Positions 20,301-30,368 of a DNA stretch of 64,000 nt are shown in pieces. The translations under genes were made by a program, and so were the position numbers. Source of the stretch: Tipula vernalis (lineage: Eukaryota; Arthropoda; Insecta; Diptera; Tipulidae); contig OY282558.1 in assembly GCA_958295665.1 (NCBI GenBank), positions 133,290,701-133,354,700 of the forward strand, given 5' to 3'. The notes below the pieces were generated by a model, which was given only the letters and a program-made list of their open reading frames with translations, was not told the origin of the DNA and searched no databases. Positions within the stretch are counted from its first letter, which is position 1. Every line of letters begins with the position of its first letter.

Positions 20301-22594
20301 TAGGGTGGTTGTCACCATCAACAATACTGCTGAAAACACTGTTCCAAAGTCTATGGCTTCAAAACTTAAGCTGGGATGACTCTGTCCCTGACGACATAGC
20401 AAAAACCTGGTTAAGGATAAGAAGTGAATTCATACAGTTTCAGAAGGTAAACATACCTAGAAGAGTTACACAAGGTCATAGAGTCGAATTGCATGGGTTC
20501 TCTGACGCTAGTGAACGAGCTTATGCAGCGGTAGTGTACTGCAGATCCACCGACATCAATGGGGTTTCATCTGTTCAACTAGTAACTGCTAAAACCAAGG
20601 TCGCACCAATCAAAAGGGTTAGCATACCGCGACTAGAATTATGCGGCGCGCAACTTCTATCGAGAATACTGACAATGCTATCAACAGAGGTGTTTGGAAA
20701 CCTTCAGCCAACAATACATGCGTGGACAGACTCAACCATTGTGCTCGCCTGGCTGTCTGATCACCCCTCCAAGTGGAAGACGTTTGTTGGAAATCGGGTC
20801 GCGTACATTCACGAAAAAATTCCACGGGAATATTGGCATTACGTTCCATCTCAACGCAACCCCGCGGATGTCGCATCACGAGGAGTGTTGCCATCTACCT
20901 TATTGACCACTGATGAATGGTGGCATGGTCCAAGCTGGCTAAACGTACAAGACGAATGGCCAAAGCAACATCCAAGCGCACAGATTGCAGAAGTCGTAAA
21001 TAACGAGAGAAAGAAACCAAAGATTGTAGTACATCAATCACTACTAAGTAGCGATATAGTAGCAGAACTATTAAGTAAAACATCCTCCTTCCCAAAACTA
21101 ATTAGAATTTTTGGGTACATCCTGAGATTTGCGAACAAATTAAGGAAAACCATTCGGGAAACAAACACACCATACCTAACAAATACAGAATTAAACGACG
21201 CCACTGAAACTCTATTAAAGGCCATACAACAAGAGCAGTTTCCTGAAGACGTTAGACAGCTTATCAAATTATTTCATGTTAGCAAGGGTAGTAGATTGGC
21301 GTCCTTAGCACCATTTCTTGACAGCAAGGGCGTTATGCGAGTTGGAGGACGACTTCAGAATGCAACATGTAGTTACAATAGTAAGCACCCAGTCATTTTA
21401 TCAGCTAGTCATCCGCTTACTATAATGATAATTCAACATATCCACCAAAAATATTTTCACCCCGGTCCGTCTTTAACGTCTCATTTAGTGCGGTTAAACT
21501 ATTGGGTTCTAAACGGTCGTGGAACGATACGTAAAGAAGTGCGGAATTGCGTTTTATGTGCAAGAGTCAAACCAACTGTATCACAACAAATGATGGGTAA
21601 TTTACCAGAGGAGCGTGTGAATCCCAGCAGACCATTTTCACGAGTAGGTGTAGACTACGCTGGACCAGTGTCATTATTGTCCAGACGAACGAGAGGTGCA
21701 CAGATTGTCAAGGGCTACATTGCAGTCTTCATTTGCCTAGTGACTAAAGCAATTCACATCGAAGTCGTCAGTGAACTATCAACAACAGCGTTTCTAAACA
21801 CGTTTAAACGATTTTGCGCAAGAAGAGGGCTACCAACTGCAATATTCAGCGATAATGGCACTAATTTCATAGGTGCCCATAGGCAATTGCGATCATACCA
21901 GAAGCAGCTCAATTCATATTCATACGGCGATGAGGTCAGAACACTTACCCAGTCAGAAGACTATAAGAGAATTATTGGAACTTTTTTTGCGCACAACAAT
22001 ATTGACTGGCAATTCATCCCTCCATCGGCTCCCCATTTTGGTGGAATTTGGGAGGCGGCAGTGAAAAGTGTGAAAAGTCATCTCATAAAAGCCACAGTAA
22101 ACATCAACTTGACCTTCGAAGAGATGACAACTATGCTATGTTGTATCGAAGCCATTTTGAATTCACGACCACTGTGTGCCTTTTCAGCCGATGACGAAAG
22201 CTACGAGGCATTAACTCCGGGTCATTTCTTGATCGGACAACCAATGACCACGATCCCTGAACCTGTTTCATTGAATGATGACATCAACAAACCCAAGGTT
22301 AAGATTTACGATGAGATTCGACGGCGAGCAACTCTGTTCTGGAAGAAGTTTCAACTTGAGTATTTGAACAACTTAAATCAGCGATACAAATGGCGCCATG
22401 AACAGGAGAACATCAAGGTAGGAGACTTAGTCATTCTAAAGGATAAAAATTTGCCTACAACCTGTTGGCCAATGGCAAGAATTCAAATCATACATCCTGG
22501 TAACGATAAACTGGTACGAGTCGTTACGGTGAAAACAGCATCAACAACGTTCAAAAGGCCAATTACCACCATATGCAAACTACCCGTAGCTTAA
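17366..22594 (+). CDS. BEL/Pao gag-pol polyprotein, intact
   Basis: 1742 residues, one open frame. Gag (DUF1759-like) covers about 110-300. Two zinc-binding motifs, CALCERDHPLMKC (about 328) and CFNCLGKSHKADKC...CYICRRRHH (about 361-395), follow. The aspartic protease has LLDSGSQASFI (about 459). The reverse transcriptase has GDIEKMYRQ (about 799) and YVDD (about 876). RNase H/Pao region shows FSDAS (about 1045) and TDSTIVLAW (about 1121). Integrase has an HHCC domain with HQKYFHPG (about 1358) and CVLCARVK (about 1394), then VDYAGP, SDNGTNF and FGGIWEAAVK carrying D, D, E (about 1429, 1496, 1562). A DUF5641-type tail follows (about 1670-1740). The start at 17366 is 347 bp after the LTR. All catalytic residues I can check are present. 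Whether it is expressed is unknown. Confidence 0.93.
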   Translation: MANDEKELVRKRGQCKAIVTRVEKWLNDDPDPETSEDCSVRIEMLERTYIEFREIEDKLLCYENQTSDIDDFEDRYLRAKAQLRARVGRRESSTQVLLTDAISKLVEGQRSFLQESSDRSLTKPEGIKLPRLNIPSFSGKYSDFPSFKDLFEATVHNNNSVTDAQKLQYLKGLLQGDAAALIKHIAITDSNYSETWKRVCERYNKQKLIVNDLIKRVMDQPLISHSNANSLRDMHDSVDEVIRGLNGLGERALTRDPWIIYILFQRLDSESKHTWAKYSNEMEAPTIDQFLSFLNTEYNTLEACQLTKGLGAKRIVNVATFEPLPNSCALCERDHPLMKCDQFNNLSTSDRRLFVSSKTLCFNCLGKSHKADKCKAKGLCYICRRRHHTLLHQDIQREPSNNVKLLQTNIESTVECTTTADEPMVVNLHIGNNFQSILPTAVVHIKDKWNTKHTARILLDSGSQASFITEACWKKIQTPRNAARFLLSGLATSNVHTKGATKFTLQSTSDESSRIELDALILDKLPSAFPSCELPTTGWEGMQGVKLADPSFNKPNDIDIIIGADKCFDIVVGERIKIGTEDLTAIKTIFGWVVAGKLESKTNSNQYKTASASTLNMHLTVDIDQSLRAFWEIEDIPEKIPNTPEEVKCEELFQKTVSRCSDGRFIVQLPFKEDPLLELGDSRRSALRRFLSLEARLSKNKELKEEYIKFMREYVQLGHMKAISSEDQQPSQNKIYYLPHHAVIKTSSITTKVRVVFDGSAKTNTGVSLNDKMLVGATIQPTLYNILLRFRIHPVVICGDIEKMYRQIWIANQDTNYQRIFWREHPKLPIQDYQLLTVTYGTAAAPFLATRALYQMAIECEETQPHLSKIIKGDFYVDDLLTGAQTIDEAAKIKSDLKTILAAAGFNLREWRSNISELNSQNLNEDNLRFEPDESIKILGVQWTPAEDIFSFKAVPHSDQTIISKRVILSESSRIFDPLGWLSPSTILLKTLFQSLWLQNLSWDDSVPDDIAKTWLRIRSEFIQFQKVNIPRRVTQGHRVELHGFSDASERAYAAVVYCRSTDINGVSSVQLVTAKTKVAPIKRVSIPRLELCGAQLLSRILTMLSTEVFGNLQPTIHAWTDSTIVLAWLSDHPSKWKTFVGNRVAYIHEKIPREYWHYVPSQRNPADVASRGVLPSTLLTTDEWWHGPSWLNVQDEWPKQHPSAQIAEVVNNERKKPKIVVHQSLLSSDIVAELLSKTSSFPKLIRIFGYILRFANKLRKTIRETNTPYLTNTELNDATETLLKAIQQEQFPEDVRQLIKLFHVSKGSRLASLAPFLDSKGVMRVGGRLQNATCSYNSKHPVILSASHPLTIMIIQHIHQKYFHPGPSLTSHLVRLNYWVLNGRGTIRKEVRNCVLCARVKPTVSQQMMGNLPEERVNPSRPFSRVGVDYAGPVSLLSRRTRGAQIVKGYIAVFICLVTKAIHIEVVSELSTTAFLNTFKRFCARRGLPTAIFSDNGTNFIGAHRQLRSYQKQLNSYSYGDEVRTLTQSEDYKRIIGTFFAHNNIDWQFIPPSAPHFGGIWEAAVKSVKSHLIKATVNINLTFEEMTTMLCCIEAILNSRPLCAFSADDESYEALTPGHFLIGQPMTTIPEPVSLNDDINKPKVKIYDEIRRRATLFWKKFQLEYLNNLNQRYKWRHEQENIKVGDLVILKDKNLPTTCWPMARIQIIHPGNDKLVRVVTVKTASTTFKRPITTICKLPVA

Positions 22595-22604
22595 CGATAG
22601 ACTC

Positions 22605-22620
22605 GTTAACGGGGGGAGTA
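22605..22620 (+). promoter_or_regulatory. BEL-A polypurine tract
   Basis: AACGGGGGGAGTA directly precedes the 3' LTR and is the expected plus-strand primer. BEL-B has an analogous G-run (GGGGGCAGTA) in the same position, supporting the assignment. Confidence 0.75.
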
Positions 22621-23505
22621 TGTTCAGCGACGAAGCCTAAAATAAAGAAAAGAGAAGACACAAAGAATCATTAAAATCAACAGCAAAGCAAATTGCACTT
22701 ATCTGAACAGCTGATCCACCGGGGCACATCAAATCCACAATTGTTAAGTTTTTTAGCTGAAATATGTTCAAAGTTGTTTAATTAAGTAATTACTAATATG
22801 TATAAATTTATTAATAATTCGATTTGTATAATATTACCTTTAAGAGTTTTTCCGATCAAGAAATTGTTTATTTACATACTGTGAAATTTTTGACAGATCG
22901 AAAATAGACACCAAAAGTAGGTACTAGATTATTGCGATAAACTCAAACAAATGTAGTACTAATATTATGTTTAAAATGTTTAAAACCAGATGTCATGATA
23001 GTAGTTGAGCAAATTTGTAAATAAAAAAAGGAAAAACTCTTCACTTGTGTAAATTGTAGTCAACCTGAAAACATCAAAAAACAAAAAAAAAGAAAAGCGA
23101 ATAAAATTTAATATTCAAAGAAACGTGATTTTTACTTACCTGAGCATACCTGGACATCCGCATACCGCCACGAATATTTTTACTACGCACACTATACCTG
23201 GACACGATTAAACCAACCACCGAAATCTGTTGAAACTTGGAAATTAACACGGACACGAAAACCATTTGGCTACTTAGTTGGAATTGAGGTTAACACACCG
23301 CGTGTTTTTGAGAAGTACAAAATTTACAAACGAACCAAACATTCATAGTAAATTGTAAGTATATTACCTCAATTGATTAAGTGACGCAATTATTTATGAT
23401 CCGTAGAGCCGGATCTCAAGCATTATTAGGCGAAATTATTCACGGCGAAGATAAAACGCTGTCGTTTCAAATTTTGATCATAATCTCGATTCACGGGGTT
23501 TTTCA
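22621..23505 (+). repeat. BEL-A 3' LTR
   Basis: 885 bp, same ends and length as the 5' LTR. It is followed by the GAAAT target duplication and then LINE endonuclease coding. Confidence 0.95.
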
Positions 23506-23725
23506 GAAATACTGTATTCATTATTATTGTTAGTTTCGACTTTTATGGTTTTAACTTGCATACTTTCCTCTTCTATACTAGGTTCTTCATAGTGTTTGAG
23601 ACTCTTTTTCACTATTACTGTTGATCTTCCTCTGGGTTTTCCTCCTGGGTGAACAGCATGGTAACATTCATAATCACGTATTTTAATAAATGATGTTTTT
23701 GTCAAATGGCTCTCCGATATAAGGC
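23506..23725 (-). pseudogene. LINE ORF2, middle endonuclease segment
   Basis: A 220-bp LINE island between the two BEL insertions. It encodes LISESHLTKTSFIKI (the catalytic Glu of the SE(T/S)H motif), then the VHPGGKPRGRSTVIVKKS block. These are the residues missing between the segments at 30999-31093 and 15740-16133. This shows that all three pieces belonged to one ORF2. Confidence 0.8.
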
Positions 23726-24348
23726 TGTTTTGTTGTAGGGCAAACAAGGGGGTACTATTATTGAACCAATTTGCCCAACACTTTTCAAAGAGAAAAAAGG
23801 AAAAAAGTAAAGTCCTCGGTAATCACTTTCACTTAGAAAAAAGGGGTATATGATTAGCTTACACAAATAAATTTGAATCCACAAATAAAAATATTCTTTA
23901 CTTAAGATTAAATATATAAATTTATTTTAATATAAGAAAAATTATGAAAATAATAGATTTTACCAAAAAAAGCTCTTGTCCATTCGGCGGTCTCGATCAG
24001 AAGGAAGAAAAATTATTAATTTCTTGATTGTCATGCATAAGAAATTAATTCAACAAATTGTTTTAAATTAGATAATAATAAACAAGCGCGAAATTCAAAT
24101 TCATTAAATGATGTGGTGATTAAAAATTAACATCGAATGCATATTTGTATAAATTTCAAGGTGGCAATTCCCTGGCGTCGATAATATAGGTCGATATGCA
24201 TTTGACAAGCACAAAACAGAAACAATAACAATGAAATTTTTGTTTATGCGGTAAGTGCCAATGCAATTCTTGTTGATTATTAATTAGTAAAATATTTCAA
24301 TTTATGTTCATTTTCTTTTTAGATATTTCAGCATTCTATGCGTGAACA
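23726..24348 (-). repeat. BEL-B 3' LTR
   Basis: 623 bp. Compared with 30369-30993 I see at least three substitutions (for example TTGTAGGG against TTGAAGGG, TTGCCCAAC against TTGCACAAC, CTCGGTAAT against CTCGATAAT) and two A-run length differences. The insertion is therefore somewhat older than BEL-A. Confidence 0.92.
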
Positions 24349-24365
24349 TACTGCCCCCAAAAAGG
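24349..24365 (-). promoter_or_regulatory. BEL-B polypurine tract
   Basis: On the minus strand CCTTTTTGGGGGCAGTA runs up to the 3' LTR. Its last ten bases parallel the GGGGGGAGTA of BEL-A. Confidence 0.65.
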
Positions 24366-24630
24366 AAATGAAGATAAATTAAACCTTATCCGACAGCGCT
24401 ATCTCATCGGCGAGTATTGTTCTGTTATGGTAAGAGCAATTTTGTTTACATATTGTGAAAATTTAGTTAGTAATTTTGTGATTAGTGTATAAATCTATGT
24501 ACAAATAATTATATAATTCAAGTGTGTATTAAAATTGAGAAAAAAAAAAAAATTCAAACTAAACATAATACATGATTGTGTTTTACTTATTGTTGTTGTT
24601 ATACGTTGTGATGTTTTGGTATTGCTCATC

Positions 24631-26020
24631 TCAGCTTTTGTCACTGTTGTCATCTATAGGTAATGGAATCAGCTTAACTATTGGTCGTTTAAGCTGGCCG
24701 TTACGTACTGTGGCAACGCGGATTAAACCATCCTTGCCATGATGTAATTGTTGAATTCGTCCGGTTAGCCAATGTAATTGAGGAACGTTCTCTTCTTGAA
24801 TTAGTACCAGCTGGTCTAATGCTAAATTTTTCGTTTTGGTTTTCCATTTGTTTCGTTGGTTGAGGGTAGTAAGGTAATCTCGGTGCCATGCCTTCCAAAA
24901 GCCTTGAGTTCTATTCTGAATATTTTGCCATTTTGAGAGGCGCGATGTGTTGATGTGACTTAAATCGGGTTCCGGAATTGCCTTCATTGATTCTCCAATC
25001 AAAAAATGAGCTGGTGTGAGCACGTCGTATGATGATGCATCTTCGGAGAGGCTACATAAAGGCCTTGAATTTAAAACTGCTTCTATTTGGGCCAATAGCG
25101 TAGTCATTTCCTCAAATGTAAGATGTGAATTTCCAATGACTCGTTTAAGATGATGCTTGACAGATTTTATGTTGGCCTCCCACAAACCACCAAAGTGAGG
25201 AGCATGTGCTGGATTGAAAACAAAATTGATTCTCTGTGGGGTAAGAAAATTACATATTAGTTTAAAATTGCCTTCGTTTTTAAAAAGTTCGTATAGTTCA
25301 TTTAGTTCACTGCGACTGCCAACGAAATTGCTGCCATTGTCTGAGTAGATTTGCAAGGGTATACCTCGACGAGATATGAATCGCTTGAGTGCAGCGATAA
25401 AGCAATCAGTAGTCATGTCACTCACGAGTTCGATGTGGACTGCCTTTACGGACATACATATAAATAAGGCAATGTAACCCTTTGTTACCCTGCACTGACC
25501 ACGCCCAGATCGTTCCCGTAAATATAATGGCCCGGCATAATCGACTCCTGTGTGAAGAAACGGGCGTCCTGAGATTACTCTAACTTTAGGTAAGTTACCC
25601 ATTAACTGCTCATTGTGTAATCTTTTTTGTTTGAAGCAAATTAGACATTTCGCTACATAGTGTCTGACCATATTCCTGCAACCGATAATCCAAAATCGTT
25701 GGCGAAGTAGGCTTATTAATAATGCAGGTCCGGCATGAAGATTTTGCTTATGAAAGTCATCAATTATTAGTTTGCTTAATAAATGGTCCTTTGGGAGTAT
25801 AACGGGATGCTTAGTATCGAATGAACACGTAGAATTTTCGATTCGCCCTCCAACTCTTAATATGCCGGTAGTGTCTAAGAAAGGTGTTAGTGGTAATAAT
25901 TTGCTACGCTTCGATATACCTTCTTTGGAATTGATTAGTTTTAAGTCGTTTGTAAATGATTGGGTTTGAGCCCATCTTATGCAAGTTATCTCGGCATGCT
26001 TGATTTCATCGACTGTTGGT
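24631..26020 (-). pseudogene. BEL-B integrase and C-terminal domain (after frameshift)
   Basis: The frame is open from about 26020 to 24631, with a Met at 25671. The upper part carries the HHCC zinc region (CLICFKQKRLH just after 25671). The core shows GVDYAGPLYL, IYSDNGSNFVG and APHFGGLWEANIKSVK, giving the D, D, E triad. The tail has YLTTLNQRNKW...LALDQLVLIQEENVP and ends with the GQLKRPIVKLIPLP block of DUF5641-type tails. It is the continuation of the 25986-30101 frame, displaced by a frameshift near 26020 where a TATA-type dinucleotide stretch follows a poly-A run. Confidence 0.85.
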
Positions 26021-29000
26021 TGAGGTATATTTCGGTGTTTTTTTTTTCTTTTGCATTTCTGTTAGACTTCATCCTGGCATTGATTGTAAATCTATAAATG
26101 TAAGCTATAATTCTGTAAATTTTATTAATTGATGAAAAACGGTTAAATAACACTGAGACTACATCCAAATTGCAAAGTTCAATGTGACAATTTTTATAAC
26201 TGTTTCTTTCCTCTAGATCAGTTCGTTCATAATCTTTGGGTGAAGTGTTGACAGAACTGATTGTATAATTGTTATGAATATTTGTTAAAAAATCGGGACC
26301 ATTCCACCACAAAAGATTTTTTACCAATTCAGCAGGACTTAAACCACGAGATGCCAAATCGGCCGGATTTTGTTTAGACGGAATATGTAACCAATGTTGT
26401 CTGGGAATATATTCCAAAATTTCTGAGGTGCGATTGGCTATAAAATTTTTCCATCTCCTGGGATGATCATCCAGCCAAGCCAGAACAATTGATGAATCGG
26501 TGTATGCGTGAATTGATGCAATTTCGATTTCTAAATATTTGGCGATGTACTTTATTAGACGACATAATAGTAAAGCTGCACACAACTCCAATCGCGGCAA
26601 GGACACTTGTTTAATAGGTGCGACCTTTGTTTTTGCGGCTAGTAATCGGATGTGCACAATTCCATTTTCATCTTTGACTCTTGAATAGATCACTGCTCCA
26701 TAAGCTAGTTCCGAAGCGTCTGAGAAAGCATGTAGCTGCATGTTATTTGAGTTGGCGGAGGTCATCAGGTACCGTGGAATTTCAATGGATTCAATTTCCT
26801 TTAAGCCATTTTTGATTTTAGTCCATTTGTTTGCAATATTTAGGGGTAGTTCGTCATCCCAAGTAATTCCTTGTAGCCATAAACTTTGAAACAATATTTT
26901 TATAGAGATGGTAAGTGGAGAAAGCCATCCCATTGGATCAAAAATGCTTGCTGCCTGCGATAATAGTGCTCGCTTGGTGGTTTTTTCATTAATAGGCAAG
27001 TTTACGCGAAAAGAAAATGTATCGTGAATTGGATTCCAGTGACAGCCGAGAGTTTTGATGGTAGAATTTGTATCCAGCTCCAAAATCGATGATTCACAGT
27101 CCTCTGGTGGGATATTCTTTAAAAATTGTTGATCGTTTGACATCCATTTCCTAATTTTAAATCCACCTTCAGCTAATAGGGCGGACATGCTATCATAGAT
27201 ATTGGTTGCTTGTTGAGTGTTTTCACAACCTGTAAGCATGTCGTCTACATAGAAGTTTTCCAAGAGAATGGAGGTAGCTTGCGGATAAATTGATTGGTAA
27301 TCCATGGCTAGTTGCTGTAGCGTTCTAACTGCTAGAAAAGCTGCGCTTGAAGTTCCGTAAGTTACGGTGTTGAGTTGAAAATGCTGCATTTTCTCGTTAG
27401 CATTATTTCTCCACACTATTCGTTGAGAATCGCGGTCATCAGGATGGAGTAACACCTGACGATACATTTTTTCTATATCAGCAGACACTGCCACTGCACT
27501 GGTCCTATAACGAAGAAGAATTGCCATTAAATCTTTCTGGATTGTCGGTCCTACAAGTAATGTGTCGTTTAGCGAAAAACCAGATGAGCTTTTGCAGGAT
27601 CCGTCAAATACGACTCGGAGTTTAGTGGTGGAGCTGGCTTCCTTCAAAACGGCGTGATGTGGCAGGTAGAACTGATTTTGAGGTGATGGGACTTTCGTTT
27701 CAGCAATCGCGGTCATATGGTTCAGGGATTTGTATTCTTCCATAAAGTTGACATAATTTTCTCGAAGGTTATCGTTTTTAGCAAATCGTCTCTCCATTGC
27801 GAGTTGCCGTTTCATAGCCATGTTAACTGATGCTCCAAGTGCGCTGGTTTTAATGTCCTCTTTAAAAGGAAGGCGAACAACATATCGTCCATTTTGATCC
27901 CGTGTTGTGGTTTGCTTATAATGAGTTTCGCAGTAGTCTTCTTCGGCCGAGCGTTTGTTGTCTGATTTTAATTCCTCCAGCTCCCAGAACTGTTGAAGAA
28001 TTTTCAATTCGAAGTCGTTGTTTATGATGTTAGTGTGAAATCCTGATATACATGAATTTTGCGGAGGTTGGTTGTATTTACCTCCAATCATCCATCCGAA
28101 ACAAGTTTGATGTGCAAACAAGCCTGCTTCAATTTTAAGTTGTTCCGGCTTGATTATTTCGAAGAATATGTCATTACCCAAAATCATGTCTATTTCGCCT
28201 GGTGTGTTGAATACTGGATCTGCCAATTGCAAGTCCTTTAATTTAGTCCAGTGTGTGATGACTATATTGTGTGATGGCAGCTGGGATGTTAATTGCGCTA
28301 GAATAAAGGCATTTACAAGAACACATGTATCTTTCTCATATCTTGAACGTAGCTTGAGTTCGACAGCTCCTCTTGTAAAACCAGCTTTTTTAGCTCCAAG
28401 CCCATTAACAGCAAAGCGAGCATATTTTCGAGGAATCCCAATTCTTTGCACGCAACTTTCACTGATGAAGGTAGACTGCGATCCAGAGTCGAGTAAGGCT
28501 CTAATAGTATGTAGTTTACCAAGGGAATCGGAGATGTTGACTAAAATGGTAGACAATAGTGTTTTGTACAGATTTGAGGAATTAGACGAGCTGGCGGAAT
28601 GTATGATATTTTCACTGTTTCGAGACTGTGGGTGCGAATTGGAATTTTGCAACAAAGAAATGGTTGAGTTTGAGTTCGGAGAGGAGATGTTGATTGCAGA
28701 AGTTTCATCATTAACAGGATTAATTTTATTGTTGATTGAAGAAACACTGGTATTGTTGATTGGAGAAATATTGGTATTGTTGATTGAAGAAACACTGGTA
28801 TTGTTGATTGGGAAGTCGTTATTCATGGACGAAAGAGCAGGTTCAATTGGATTTGTGCTGAGTGCAGTGAGATAGGTCTCTGATGTTTTCGATTCATTTT
28901 TGGTTTCTGTTCCTTTAACGTGAATCAGTGTATGATGCATTTTATGACAAATAAAACATCTTTTACTATTCTGACAAGTTTTAACATCGTGATTCGGCTG

Positions 29001-30101
29001 GAGACAATTAATGCACAGCTTGTTGTCTTCTAAAAATTGTCTTCGATCCGGAATTTTTAGTCGTTTAAAACTGAAACAATGATGAAGAAGATGACCCTTT
29101 TTGCACATTGAGCATCCTATGCGATCAACGGTAGCGTTGTGTGATTTGCTTTCTGTATTCTGGCGGAAAGGCGTGTTTGACTTCACTGATGAGCAGGACT
29201 CCAGAGCGTCACATCTATCTGTCAAGAAATTTAATAATTGGTCAATAATTGGAACGTCGATATCATTTACGTGCTGTGCCCATAACTGCTGAGTCTCCGC
29301 ATCTAGTTTCTTCACGATAATGTGGATCAACCAGGGGTCACGGCTTGTCCATTCCTTTCCTAAAGCTGCTAAACCTCTTAGTACTTCATCGGATGTATCG
29401 CATAACAATCTTAATTGCTTAGGTGAACACTGTCTCATTGCTGGTTGTCCCAGGAACAATTCGATTAAATCTTTTACGATGGACTTTTTCTTGTTGTACC
29501 TTTTCTGCAATTTTTCCCATGCCTGTTCGTAATTGGCCTCTGTCATTGGCAAATGACGAATTAAATTCGCAGCATCACCTCTCAATAATCCTTTGAGATA
29601 TTGAAATTTATGAATTCTGGAAAGCGATTCATTTTCATGTACAGCTGTTGTGAATTGATCTGAAAACGACGGCCACTTCGAATAATCTCCACTAAATGAT
29701 TCGATCGAAACACGAGGCAAACGTAGTTCATTGGTTTGGTAGAATGAGCGATCAGCGAAAACAGTTGTACTTCTATCACCCGCTAGAATATTTGGAACAG
29801 GTGTGAGGCTTGGATTTTTTATATTAAAAATACGCTTAAAGGTTGATTTAGTTTCAAAGTATTTCTCTTCAAATTCTTCCGCTTCTGATATTTGGCCATC
29901 GACAAGAAGTATTTGAGTTTCGATATCATGGAATTCGGTCCATGCTTCGTTTAGTTTTTCTGCACGTGTCTCGAGCTGCTCACGGTTTATGGCTTGACCA
30001 TTTTCTAATTCATTATTGATTTTGTCCACGAATTTTTTTATATTGGTCACCGTTGATTTTATTATGCCGCGCCGTCTTACCAATGTTGCTAAGTCAGCCA
30101 T
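25986..30101 (-). pseudogene. BEL-B gag-pol, gag to RNase H
   Basis: 1371 residues from the Met at 30101. Gag N-terminus is MADLATLVRRRG; the DUF1759-like region lies at about 110-300. Knuckles CSMCKKGHLLHHC (about 331) and CINCLQPNHDVKTC...CFICHKMHH (about 364-392) follow. An unusual Ser/Asn repeat built on SINNT lies at about 425-465. Protease LLDSGSQSTFI is near 537, and RT motifs ADIEKMYRQ (about 872) and YVDDMLTG (about 949) come next. RNase H FSDASELAYGAV is near 1124 and TDSSIVLAWL near 1200. The last ~20 residues are out of frame, after a shift near 26020 just past a run of ten As. Catalytic residues seen are intact. Confidence 0.85.
28690..28830 (-). repeat. Coding minisatellite in BEL-B gag
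   Basis: Near-identical 24-36-bp units (plus-strand core TTGTTGATTGAAGAAACACT) recur four to five times and encode the SINNT/PINNT peptide repeat. Unit length stays a multiple of three, so the frame is kept. Confidence 0.8.
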
Positions 30102-30347
30102 TTCGGATGATTCGAATACAGTAGAATTTAGTAGTAAAGTGTAAGATGAAAAGCACTTAATTGAATAATTTCACTGAATTTAATAATGCACTGATTGTAA
30201 GAAACAAACACTGATTGTACGCGATATTGCAAAAAACGTTACACGAGGTTCGAGTTTATGTATCCAGTTGATATATGAAGAAAAAATAAACAAATAAAAA
30301 AAAATGAATCGACACGTTTTTTTGATGATAAAACACAAACGTGCGAT

Positions 30348-30365
30348 TCCCGGGTTTCGGCACCA
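30348..30365 (-). promoter_or_regulatory. BEL-B primer binding site (tRNA-Phe type)
   Basis: Minus strand TGGTGCCGAAACCCGGGA, three bases from the 5' LTR. It is complementary to a tRNA 3' end TCCCGGGTTTCGGCACCA, which fits insect tRNA-Phe (acceptor strand GCCGAAA). BEL-A uses a tRNA-Tyr type instead. Confidence 0.8.
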
Positions 30366-30368
30366 AAA

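Larger units (their letters stand above)
16134..23505 (+). mobile_element. Complete, apparently intact BEL/Pao retrotransposon (BEL-A)
   Basis: 7372 bp bounded by two 885-bp LTRs (TG...CA) and a 5-bp target duplication GAAAT (16129-16133 and 23506-23510). It has a primer site directly after the left LTR, a single 1742-codon polyprotein, and a purine-rich tract before the right LTR. I see no difference between the LTRs and no break in the polyprotein, so the insertion is recent. It interrupts the endonuclease region of the LINE. Confidence 0.95.

Noticed and set aside
28150..28875. 241-aa plus-strand open frame opposite BEL-B gag
   Set aside because: It is the complement of the gag/protease coding, and its LLIEETLVLLIGE repeats merely mirror the SINNT minisatellite.
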